A DNA stretch of 13,334 nt from positions 1 through 13,334 of the forward strand of contig QMLM01000021.1 of the NCBI GenBank assembly GCA_003646745.1. Direction: 5' to 3'. Positions 1 to 7,285 of this stretch are shown one piece after another. The position numbers and the translations under genes are program-made. The notes below the pieces were generated by a model. The model was not told where the DNA came from and did not search any database. It was given only the letters and a program-made list of their open reading frames with translations. The DNA comes from Deltaproteobacteria bacterium (GTDB lineage Bacteria; Desulfobacterota; B13-G15; RBG-16-54-18). The first letter of the stretch is position 1, and every line of letters begins with the position of its first letter.

Positions 1-455
1 CCCCTGGCCATCCCGCTCACCACCGTCACACCAACAGCAGACAGCTCCTTACTGATCCTCTTGGTCATCGCCCGTCCATATGGGGAGACTTTGCGGGAGC
101 CCACTATGGCAATCGCCAAGGAGTCCCCCTCTTTCAATTCCCCTCGTACATATAAAAGAGGAGGAGGATCGTGGATTTGGAGAAGGTTTTGGGGGTAGCC
201 CTTATCTCGGGATGTGAGGATGGAAACCCCTAAATTCTCCGCCCTCTTTAACTCCTCAGCGGCGATCTGCTGCACCGGAAAATTTTTAATGGCCCTCGCC
301 GTCTTCTCGCCTATCCCTTCCACGGCGGTCAGTTCGCGAATAGAAGCAGTAAACACCCCCTGTGGATCTTGAAATCTGGCCAGCAGGTTCCGGTAGGCGA
401 TGGGGCCCACTCCAGAAACCATATTTAAGGCTAGCCAAAAGAGCTTGTCCTCCAT
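1..455 (-). CDS. dprA: DprA (DNA processing protein A), N-terminal part, cut by the left edge
   Basis: DprA binds single-stranded DNA and helps load RecA during natural transformation. About 151 codons are visible, read from ATG at 455 and open to the left edge. The N-terminus (MEDKLFWLALNMVSGVGP) and the following GIGEKTARAI stretch (about residues 47-56) fit the helix-hairpin-helix region at the start of this family. The start of the Rossmann-like DNA-binding domain follows, with AIVGSRKVSPYGRAM (about residues 113-127) and VVSGMARG at the edge, matching the family's GSR...SPYG and SG(L/M)ARG signatures. The ribosome binding site is weak (AAGG close to the ATG), but the ATG gives the usual N-terminal length and no other standard start lies upstream in the open frame. 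It sits 156 bases downstream of the LysM gene on the same strand, so co-transcription is likely. The C-terminal half is outside the window. Confidence 0.93.
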   Translation of the reverse strand, partial: MEDKLFWLALNMVSGVGPIAYRNLLARFQDPQGVFTASIRELTAVEGIGEKTARAIKNFPVQQIAAEELKRAENLGVSILTSRDKGYPQNLLQIHDPPPLLYVRGELKEGDSLAIAIVGSRKVSPYGRAMTKRISKELSAVGVTVVSGMAR

Positions 456-611
456 AATCCTTAATCCCTTGAACCCTCCAAAAAGAGTAAGTACTTCATT
501 ATTGCTTTCGGGGATGAAACCTCCTGAGGTAAGATTGAAAAACTTGCTGATTACAAGAGGCTAGCTTTCAAAGATAATTCCACAATGGCTAACAGTCAAG
601 AGGAGACGAGG

Positions 612-1664
612 TCATTCAGTGACAGCCATGATCTCATCTCCCACATGGATGGGGAGTCGGCTCTTTGTAATCAAGGCCGTGGAGGTCTTCTTTTGCGTCC
701 TTATGACAACCATCTTCCCGATCAAGTCCTCGGGAAGCCTGACCTTTTTCTTGGAGAGAGGATCCAAGGCCAACTCTCCTCGACGAAACACCAAAAAAAG
801 ATGTCCCGGTTTGATCTCGTCACCCTCCCCTCGGTCGATATATACTATGTCACCTTCACCCAGCTCTTCTTTCTTTCTTTTTGAGGCCACGATCCATCCA
901 AAAAGGGGCCTCCCCAACTTACTTACAGCAAGTTCCTCTCGAGGAGGTATATAAGGCAGAAGCTCATCACCCCTGAGGATGGGGTCGAAAGAGAGGATTA
1001 TAAAACCCATTTTAGTCTCACCTTCTGGTTCAGTGACCTTTACTATCCCCAAGATCATGACTTTTCTCCCTATCACCTTGTGGGTGATAGGATGGATTAT
1101 GGGCTCACCAACCCTGAAGATAGTGAACTTATCCCCCTTTTTTACCTCCATTCCTTTCTTAAAGGTGAGATGAACTTTATCGCCCTCGCTCAACATCACT
1201 TTGTCCTCTTTGGCCTCGATGATACTTCCTATCCCCTCCATCATCTGCTTTGTTATGAATCCGGCTGAATAGACCTCCGGATAGCAAACGAGTTTTATCT
1301 TAGCTGGGGGAGGTAGCAGAGTAGGAGGAACCCCTTTCGGCTTGCGGGCAAGTGGTGGCTTTACCCCTTTAACCTTAGCAGGTTTTTCCTCTTCTATTAG
1401 CACCTTATAAGGATAGAGGCGGATACGGTCCCCTGGGTAGATCCAGTGAGGATTGGTTATGTATTGATTCTGCTGCCAGAGCCTAGGCCATAGAAAGGGA
1501 TCGCCGTAAAACCTCTGAGATATATCCCACAGGGTATCCCCCTTTTTCACTATATAATCCATCTCCCTATCTAAGACCTTTTGAGCAGGAAAGACTCGCC
1601 CCACATGACTAAACCCTAAAAGTAACATTACGCCGCACAAGAAAAATATCGTTCCTTTCTTCAT
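612..1664 (-). CDS. Secreted LysM-domain protein with two tandem C-terminal repeats
   Basis: A 350-residue protein. Residues 1-27 (MKKGTIFFLCGVMLLLGFSH onward) form a signal peptide ending near FPAQ. One LysM domain covers about residues 36-86 (YIVKKGDTLWDISQRFYGDP, then NPHWIYPGDRIRLYP); LysM binds peptidoglycan or other N-acetylglucosamine polymers. A Pro/Lys-rich linker (about 90-124) follows. Residues about 145-237 and 254-347 resemble one another: each has an EGD, then +G.E(V/I)K.G..F..FR.GE, a P(I/L)..K segment, and ends in a hydrophobic strand with GDE. They are probably two copies of one beta-rich domain. The start is the ATG preceded by GAGAGGTGATGG. Proteins of this LysM-plus-repeat design are often found beside dprA in deltaproteobacteria (my recollection, not checked). 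The role is probably envelope-associated; the repeat domain has no function I can name. Confidence 0.85.
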   Translation of the reverse strand: MKKGTIFFLCGVMLLLGFSHVGRVFPAQKVLDREMDYIVKKGDTLWDISQRFYGDPFLWPRLWQQNQYITNPHWIYPGDRIRLYPYKVLIEEEKPAKVKGVKPPLARKPKGVPPTLLPPPAKIKLVCYPEVYSAGFITKQMMEGIGSIIEAKEDKVMLSEGDKVHLTFKKGMEVKKGDKFTIFRVGEPIIHPITHKVIGRKVMILGIVKVTEPEGETKMGFIILSFDPILRGDELLPYIPPREELAVSKLGRPLFGWIVASKRKKEELGEGDIVYIDRGEGDEIKPGHLFLVFRRGELALDPLSKKKVRLPEDLIGKMVVIRTQKKTSTALITKSRLPIHVGDEIMAVTE

Positions 1665-1739
1665 CCATCACCTCTCAAAAGGGTAACTTGTTAATCTTAT
1701 TGACTAAAATGCAAATAATTTCCCTTTTCCTTCCATTTG

Positions 1740-1768
1740 GGTTTACAACTATTTTTAATTTTTGTCAA
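1740..1768 (-). promoter_or_regulatory. Candidate promoter for the LysM-dprA unit
   Basis: On the minus strand a perfect -35 hexamer TTGACA (1768-1763) is followed after 17 bases by a poor -10 match TAAACC (1745-1740); TGTAAA two bases closer is an alternative. The spacer is very A/T-rich. The LysM start codon is about 75 bases downstream. Assignment rests on hexamer match and position only. Confidence 0.35.
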
Positions 1769-1789
1769 GTCAAAAGTTCATCTTTTCCC

Positions 1790-1819
1790 TTGTCCTGGGA
1801 AGGAAGTTAATAATATAAT
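1790..1819 (+). promoter_or_regulatory. Candidate sigma-70-type promoter for iorAB
   Basis: TTGTCC (1790-1795, 4 of 6 consensus) and a perfect TATAAT (1814-1819) are separated by 18 bases. An A/T-rich stretch just upstream (about 1747-1780) could act as an UP element. The iorA GTG is 51 bases downstream of the -10, giving a leader of about 45 bases. It is arranged divergently with the LysM promoter. Confidence 0.5.
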
Positions 1820-1870
1820 AAGCCTCAAATTTCATAATCTATCCAGTACCTTCATCAGGGAGGGTTAATT

Positions 1871-4800
1871 GTGACATCAAGGGTACTTCTTGGCAACGAG
1901 GCCATCGCCCGGGGCTTAGTGGAAGGAGGATGCCAGGTGATGGCCTCCTATCCTGGCACTCCTGCCTCGGAGATCTTGCCAGGGGTGCTAAAGTTCAGGG
2001 AAGAAGAGGGTTTGGATGTTTACGTAGAGTGGTCGATAAATGAAAAGGTGGCCTTCGAGATTGCCCTAGCAGCCTCCTATGCCGGCAAAAGGGCTGCTGT
2101 GGCCATGAAACAGGTAGGACTCAACGTGGCAAGCGACCCTTTGATGAGCTCCATCTACACCGGAGTAAAAGGAGGTTTCGTCATCATCTCCGCCGATGAC
2201 CCCGGCCCCTACTCCTCTCAGACGGAACAGGACTCCAGGTTTTGGGGCCTTTTGGCCAAAGTCCCCGTCTTGGATCCTTCCTCACCGCAGGAAGCCAAGG
2301 AAATGGCTAAATATGCCTTTGAGCTTTCCGAGAGGTTTGAGATACCTGTGCTTTTGCGCCCCACCCTCAGGATATGCCACGCCAGGCAGACTATCAAGTT
2401 CGATCCTCCCAGAAGGGAGGATCGAACGGCTGCTTTTGAAAAAAACCCCCATCGTTGGGCAGCTACCCCCCGTTATCGGTACACCCTTCATCGAGATCTT
2501 AGCCGCAAGTTGGCAGCCATTAAAAAGGAATATGAGACCTCACGTTTTAACTTCTCAATCTTAGCTGGAGCCCCCTTACGCCCATCCTCTAAACCTTTCC
2601 CCTTGGGTATAATAGCCGGCGGAATTGTTTATGGCACCCTCAGAGACCTCTTGGAAGATATGGGGATCGATGCCGAAATCCCTATCTTGCGAATCGGTAC
2701 TTCCTGTCCTTTTCCAGAGGAGGTGGTAAGGCCTTTTGTCTCCTTTTGCCACCACATCTTAGTCCTAGAGGAGCCAGATGCTGTTTTGGAACTCCAGTTA
2801 AGGGAGAGGGAAAAGGTCAGGGGAAGGTTAGATGGTACCGTACCCAAAGAGGGGGAACTGACTCCAGAGGTGGTGGAGAGAATCCTGAAACAGGTAGGCC
2901 GTGAGTTAGGAATAATCTCCGAGGCAGAGGGTGAAAGTTTGGGCGTTGAGGCTGAAATACCCCTGCGCAGGCCCACCCTTTGCTCAGGTTGCCCTCACAG
3001 GGCTGCCTTTTACGCCATCAGAAGGGCTTTCCCTCAAGCCATTTTCCCCAGCGACATTGGCTGTTATACCTTGGGCCTAAATCTAGGGGCCGTGGATATC
3101 ATCCTCGACATGGGGGCAGCCATCAATATAGCTAGCGGTCTTTATCAGGCCTATCGACAGGATGGCCAACGAGTGCCAATTGTGGCCACTATTGGGGACT
3201 CTACATTTTTTCACGCAGGCATCCCTGCACTGGTTAATGCGGTCCACAACAGAGCTAGATTTGTCTTGGTAATCCTTGACAACAGCACCACCGCCATGAC
3301 GGGCATGCAGCCCACACCGGCCTCGAATCAGGCGGTCGATAGAGGTCAGGCAGAAGCAGTATCCATCGAAGATTTGGTAAGGGGTTGTGGCATCGAATAT
3401 TTGCGGATAATCGACCCTTACGATATCCCCGAAATGATCTCAGTGGTGAGGGAAGCTCAAAGGCATACAGAGGAAGAAAGGGGAGGAGTAGCTGTCATAA
3501 TATCCCGCCATCCGTGTATACAACTGATCCGAGAGATGCCCGTCGAAAAGAGGGTGAAAGTGGTGATTCAACCTCCTCCATCCTCTATAGAAAAAGAGAT
3601 CCTTAAGCCGCTATATCAGGATAGAACCCCTCCCTGCAATGAGGCCTGCCCAGCAGGCACAGATGTGGAGGCCTTTCTCTCCTTCCTTGCCCAGGGAAAT
3701 TTAGAGGAGGCAGTGCAGGAGATCTTAAAGCGGCACCCCTTTCCCTCTGTTTGTGGCAGGGTGTGCTTTCACCCCTGCGAGGAGGCCTGTAACCGTGGCC
3801 AGTGGGATCAGCCGGTGGCCATCGCCGCATTGGAAAGGGCAATTGGAGACGAGGGGGGAAGGATAGCCTTGGAGAAGAAGCGAAGGGGAAACGGTATCCA
3901 AGTGGCGGTGGTAGGAGGAGGACCAGCTGGGCTGACATGTGCCTATAACCTGGCACTTTTAGGTTATAAAGTCCATGTCTTCGAGGCACAGCCGGAAGTG
4001 GGTGGAATGTTGAGATATGGAATCCCCCCCTACCGTCTCCCGAAGGACGTCTTGCGCAGAGAGATAGATCGGATCAAGTCCCTGGGGGTAATGATAAGCA
4101 CAGGGGTAAGGGTTGGTATGAATATTTCTCTCGAAGAGTTAAAAAGGAATTTTAAGGCGGTATTCTTGGCCACTGGTGCCCATAAAAGAAAAAAACTGAG
4201 AATACCGGGTGAGGATCTAGAAGGCGTATATCAGGGCTTAGATATATTGCAGGCCATCAATATGGGGAAAGAGATCGAGATAAAGGGGCGGATAGGGGTT
4301 ATTGGTGGAGGGAATACTGCGATAGATGTAGCTCGCTGCCTTCTGAGGATGGGGTGCAGCACGACGATCTTCTATCGAAGGACAGAGGAGGAGATGCCTG
4401 CCTACCACCAGGAGGTCCAAGAGGCTTTAGCCGAAGGGGTGAAGATAGAATATCTTGTGTCCCCAGTAAGGATCCTGGAAGAAGGGGGAAGGATTAGGGC
4501 AGTAGAGTTGGTGAAGATGCGGCGAGCAGATATGGGCGATGACGGCCGAAGAGAAGTATCTCCCATTGATGGTTCCCAATTCACCATGGAGCTAGAGGGG
4601 GTAGTGGTAGCCATAGGGGAAGAACCTGATCTGTCATTTTTGAACTGTGAGTTAGATGAATTGAAAAAGGGGATCTTCATAGGTGGCGACCTCCTTCCCC
4701 AACCTCGAACAGTCGCCCATGCCCTGGGATCAGGCCGCAGAGGGGCCTTAGCTATCCACAAATATCTACAGGGTGATGTAGATATGCCATCGACACAAAA

Positions 4801-5296
4801 GATAAGAGTCCTTCAGAAGGTCTCAATTGAAGATATAGATCTGAGTTGGTTCCCTCAACAGAACAGACCATCCCTTCCGAGGATCTCTAAAAAGAGGGCA
4901 GCGAGGGGATTTGTTGAGGTACAAAGGGGCATTTCTTTGATGCAGGCGCAAAAGGAAGCGGCTGAAAGATGCTTTCACTGTGGTAGCTGTACCAAGTGCG
5001 ACTATTGCTTGATCTCTTGTCCAGAAGAGGCCATAGTGAGAGGGGAAGAGGGGTACAGAATTGACCTTGATAAATGCACACTTTGCCGGCTTTGTGCTGA
5101 GGTGTGCCCGCGAGGAGCTATCTCTATGCCCATGGTCGAGGGTTGTGTAGGCTGTGGATACTGCCTAAAGCTCTTTGAATGTCCTTCCCTCATAATGAGC
5201 GACACAAAAGCAGAGGTGGATGAGAGCACCTGCATACAGTGCGGTCTCTGCGTCTATGTCTGCCCGCAGGGGGCGATTAAGGAGAACAAGTCATGA
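1871..5296 (+). CDS. iorA: Indolepyruvate ferredoxin oxidoreductase alpha subunit fused to a GltD/NfnB/DsrL-like NAD(P)H-FAD-Fe-S module
   Basis: A 1141-residue protein; normal IorA is about 600. Residues about 5-175 are the pyrimidine-binding 2-oxoacid oxidoreductase domain (SYPGTPASE, NEKVAFE, MKQVGLNVASDPLM, DDPGPYSSQTEQDSR). Residues 243-345 form the middle domain. Residues 365-560 are the thiamine-diphosphate domain, with CSGCPHR (371-377), GDS (442-444), N471 and ILDN..TAMTG. Where IorA normally goes straight into ferredoxin, residues about 586-1085 hold a flavoprotein module: cysteines 589, 593, 628, 632, 636 and 640; an FAD GGGPAG site (682-687) with E705; a second dinucleotide site GGGNTA (812-817) followed by YRRTEEEMPA, suggesting NADPH; and Fe-S cysteines at 1034-1050 and 1069-1079. 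The usual IorA ferredoxin then closes the chain (C1092, C1095, C1098, C1104; C1121, C1124, C1127, C1131). The start is GTG after GGGAGGG. It should oxidise 2-oxoacids, probably aryl-pyruvates, to acyl-CoA; the electron route to NAD(P) is inferred. It overlaps iorB by 4 bases. Confidence 0.93.
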   Translation: MTSRVLLGNEAIARGLVEGGCQVMASYPGTPASEILPGVLKFREEEGLDVYVEWSINEKVAFEIALAASYAGKRAAVAMKQVGLNVASDPLMSSIYTGVKGGFVIISADDPGPYSSQTEQDSRFWGLLAKVPVLDPSSPQEAKEMAKYAFELSERFEIPVLLRPTLRICHARQTIKFDPPRREDRTAAFEKNPHRWAATPRYRYTLHRDLSRKLAAIKKEYETSRFNFSILAGAPLRPSSKPFPLGIIAGGIVYGTLRDLLEDMGIDAEIPILRIGTSCPFPEEVVRPFVSFCHHILVLEEPDAVLELQLREREKVRGRLDGTVPKEGELTPEVVERILKQVGRELGIISEAEGESLGVEAEIPLRRPTLCSGCPHRAAFYAIRRAFPQAIFPSDIGCYTLGLNLGAVDIILDMGAAINIASGLYQAYRQDGQRVPIVATIGDSTFFHAGIPALVNAVHNRARFVLVILDNSTTAMTGMQPTPASNQAVDRGQAEAVSIEDLVRGCGIEYLRIIDPYDIPEMISVVREAQRHTEEERGGVAVIISRHPCIQLIREMPVEKRVKVVIQPPPSSIEKEILKPLYQDRTPPCNEACPAGTDVEAFLSFLAQGNLEEAVQEILKRHPFPSVCGRVCFHPCEEACNRGQWDQPVAIAALERAIGDEGGRIALEKKRRGNGIQVAVVGGGPAGLTCAYNLALLGYKVHVFEAQPEVGGMLRYGIPPYRLPKDVLRREIDRIKSLGVMISTGVRVGMNISLEELKRNFKAVFLATGAHKRKKLRIPGEDLEGVYQGLDILQAINMGKEIEIKGRIGVIGGGNTAIDVARCLLRMGCSTTIFYRRTEEEMPAYHQEVQEALAEGVKIEYLVSPVRILEEGGRIRAVELVKMRRADMGDDGRREVSPIDGSQFTMELEGVVVAIGEEPDLSFLNCELDELKKGIFIGGDLLPQPRTVAHALGSGRRGALAIHKYLQGDVDMPSTQKIRVLQKVSIEDIDLSWFPQQNRPSLPRISKKRAARGFVEVQRGISLMQAQKEAAERCFHCGSCTKCDYCLISCPEEAIVRGEEGYRIDLDKCTLCRLCAEVCPRGAISMPMVEGCVGCGYCLKLFECPSLIMSDTKAEVDESTCIQCGLCVYVCPQGAIKENKS

Positions 5297-5826
5297 AACT
5301 AAAAATAATCTTTGCTGGAGTGGGGGGGCAAGGAGTTCTGTTCGCCACCAGGATTTTCTATGAGCTAGCCCATAGCAAAGGGGAGCTGGTCTATGGATCG
5401 GAGACCCATGGGATGAGCCAGCGAGGAGGTTCTGTAGTCTCCCACCTCAAGATAGGCCACTATCACAGCCCCTTGGTCGGCAAAGCAACGGCGGATATCC
5501 TCTTCGGGTTTCAAAAGGAGGAAGGGTTGAGGAATCTGTCTATGTTGAGGAAGGGCGGTGCTGCCATCATCAACTCTCCTGAACAACTCCCTTATCAGGA
5601 GGAAGGGGAAATAACTCTATACATATTAGACGCCGATGAATTGGCCAGGAGAATAGGAAATCCCTTGGCTGTTAACCTTGTGCTCATCGGCTATGGAATT
5701 TCCACCGACAGGATTCCCTTCTCCTACGAAGAGGTGAGAGAGATAACCTCACGTCTTACTCCATCTCACCTTCAGGAAGCTAACCTCCGGGCCCTGGAGG
5801 TGGGGTTCTCATCAGCAGGGCATTAG
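5293..5826 (+). CDS. iorB: Indolepyruvate ferredoxin oxidoreductase beta subunit
   Basis: A 177-residue, slightly short member of the 2-oxoacid:acceptor oxidoreductase gamma/beta family, the partner of IorA that helps form the CoA-dependent catalytic unit. The nucleotide/CoA-fold glycine motif GVGGQG is at residues 9-14 near the N-terminus, and the conserved ETHGMSQRGGSV stretch is at 37-48, both diagnostic of IorB. It has no Fe-S cysteine motifs, as expected because IorA carries them. Its ATG overlaps the iorA stop in an ATGA arrangement, so the two are translationally coupled and probably made in equal amounts. The 26 bases to the convergent livF gene contain no convincing terminator. The family is certain; the substrate (indolepyruvate, phenylpyruvate or other) is not. 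Confidence 0.94.
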   Translation: MKLKIIFAGVGGQGVLFATRIFYELAHSKGELVYGSETHGMSQRGGSVVSHLKIGHYHSPLVGKATADILFGFQKEEGLRNLSMLRKGGAAIINSPEQLPYQEEGEITLYILDADELARRIGNPLAVNLVLIGYGISTDRIPFSYEEVREITSRLTPSHLQEANLRALEVGFSSAGH

Positions 5827-5852
5827 GCCTTCATAAGGAGATGAAAACATTA

Positions 5853-6551
5853 CTAGACCAATAAATACTTCTTCCTTACCTCCTCATTCTCTTTTAGTTC
5901 CTCAATACTTCCCTGATAGCGGATCTGCCCATTATCTATAATATAGCCATGATCGCTTAATCTAAGGGCAGATCGCACGTTTTGCTCAGCCAGCAGGACA
6001 GTTAAACCGGCCTCCTTCAATTTTTTTATCTTCTCTTCCAGGGCATGTACCAGCACAGGTGCTAAACCCTCGGTAGGCTCATCCAGGAGCAAAAGATCAG
6101 GATTCCCCATCAGTGCCCTGGCAATGGCCAGCATCTTCTGTTCACCACCGCTAAGACAACCACCTTTGCGGTGCTCGATATCCCTTAAGGCGGGAAAGAT
6201 CTCATAGACCTTCTCTTTACTCCACCCTTGTTCCTCCTTGAGCTGCCTTGCAGCAATCTCCAGGTTTTCACCGACAGTAAGGTCAGCAAATATCCTTCTG
6301 TCATCGGGGACATAGCCAATGCCTTTGCGGGCAAGCAAATAGGGCTCCATCCCGCTAATCTCCTCCCCCTTGAACCTGATGCTACCCTGTTTTGGTGGCG
6401 TCAACCCCATTATGCTCTTCAGCGTGGTGGTCTTCCCGGCTCCGTTACGGCCAAGTAGGCACACTATTTCTCCTCGCTCAACCTTGAGGGTAACCCCAAA
6501 GAGGATATGACTCAGACCATAATAGGTGTGAATTCCCTCTACCTCAAGCAC
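5853..6551 (-). CDS. livF: LIV-type ABC transporter ATPase LivF
   Basis: A cytoplasmic ATPase of 232 residues, one of the two nucleotide-binding subunits of the hydrophobic/branched-chain amino acid uptake (HAAT) family. Walker A is GRNGAGKT (34-41), the ABC signature LSGGEQ (133-138) and Walker B LLLLDEP (153-159). The switch region is AEQN (188-191), with Gln where other ABC proteins have the H-loop His; as I recall this is normal for LivF. The compact size and the VPDDRRIF stretch separate it from LivG. It starts at GTG (6551), sharing one base with the livG TAG stop, so translation is coupled; GGGGGTGAG just upstream can serve as the ribosome binding site. It is the last gene of the transporter operon and converges with iorB. 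Confidence 0.95.
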   Translation of the reverse strand: MLEVEGIHTYYGLSHILFGVTLKVERGEIVCLLGRNGAGKTTTLKSIMGLTPPKQGSIRFKGEEISGMEPYLLARKGIGYVPDDRRIFADLTVGENLEIAARQLKEEQGWSKEKVYEIFPALRDIEHRKGGCLSGGEQKMLAIARALMGNPDLLLLDEPTEGLAPVLVHALEEKIKKLKEAGLTVLLAEQNVRSALRLSDHGYIIDNGQIRYQGSIEELKENEEVRKKYLLV

Positions 6552-7285
6552 TACTCACCCCCTAGGTAGGCCTCCTGCACCTCCTTGTTCCTCCTTACCT
6601 CCTGTGGTTCTGCTTGAACAAGGGTGCGCCCTTGATGCATAACCATGATGCTCTGTGCCACGGAGAACACCACCTCCATATCATGCTCACAGAACAAGAT
6701 GGTTAAACCTCGGGTATCAGCCAACCTCTTAATTAGCTCCATGGTCGCCGATGTCTCCTCAGGAGACATACCTGCTGTAGGCTCGTCCAAAATCAACAGC
6801 TCTGGTTCATTCCCTAAGGCTATCGCTATTTCCAATATCTTCTGATCACCATGGGAGAGCGAACCAGCTACCTCCAGTGCCTTTCCCGAAAGACCTACGC
6901 TTTCCAAAATGACCTCTGTCTCCTCCACAGCTATATTGTGAGCTGGATGCAAAAGTTCTGAGCTCTTCCTCTGTTGCGATAACACTGCCACCTGGACATT
7001 CTCGAAGACAGTAAGGCGGGGAAAGATGTTGACTATCTGAAATGAGCGGGCGATCCCCTTTTTACAGATCTCGTAAGGGGGTAAACCGCCGATGTCCTCT
7101 CCCTTAAAGGTTATCCTCCCCTCATCCGGTTTAAGTTGGCCGGTGATCAAGTTAAAAAGGGTGGTCTTTCCAGCACCGTTGGGGCCGATCACTGCCACCA
7201 ACTCACCTTTTCCAACGACTAGATTAGCCCCATTCACCGCCTTAAAGTCGTCGAACGATTTTTCCACGGCCTCCACACGCAACAT
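6551..7285 (-). CDS. livG: LIV-type ABC transporter ATPase LivG
   Basis: The second cytoplasmic ATPase of the importer, 244 residues. Walker A is GPNGAGKT (34-41), the signature is LSHGDQ (143-148), Walker B is LLILDEPTAGMSP (163-175), and the switch His is in EHDM (H201). LSHGDQ and TAGMSPEE are typical LivG forms. It pairs with LivF to drive transport through LivH/LivM. Its ATG directly follows the livM TAG with no intervening base, and AGGAGTG lies five bases before the ATG, so expression should be efficient and coupled to livM. The length is normal and nothing is missing. Confidence 0.95.
   Translation of the reverse strand: MLRVEAVEKSFDDFKAVNGANLVVGKGELVAVIGPNGAGKTTLFNLITGQLKPDEGRITFKGEDIGGLPPYEICKKGIARSFQIVNIFPRLTVFENVQVAVLSQQRKSSELLHPAHNIAVEETEVILESVGLSGKALEVAGSLSHGDQKILEIAIALGNEPELLILDEPTAGMSPEETSATMELIKRLADTRGLTILFCEHDMEVVFSVAQSIMVMHQGRTLVQAEPQEVRRNKEVQEAYLGGE

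Noticed and set aside
461..499. 12-codon ORF (MKYLLFLEGSRD) before dprA on the minus strand
   Set aside because: The nearest AGGAGG (525-520) is 20 bases from its ATG, too far for initiation, and nothing else supports translation.
520..531. Short inverted repeat ACCTC-ct-GAGGT between the LysM gene and dprA
   Set aside because: Five-base arms are expected by chance, and the position within a likely operon gives no support for an operator.
612..954. Plus-strand open frames across the LysM gene (for example 585-884 and 619-954)
   Set aside because: They are antisense to a gene with a clear signal peptide, LysM motif and ribosome binding site, and their own translations show no domain-like features.
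3603..3989. 128-residue open frame on the minus strand inside iorA
   Set aside because: It lies opposite the Fe-S/FAD part of iorA, is Pro/Arg-rich with no recognisable motif, and is a shadow of the real coding strand.
5828..5846. Weak inverted repeat TTCAT...ATGAA between iorB and livF as a terminator
   Set aside because: The five-pair A/T stem has no U-tract and is too weak to terminate transcription.
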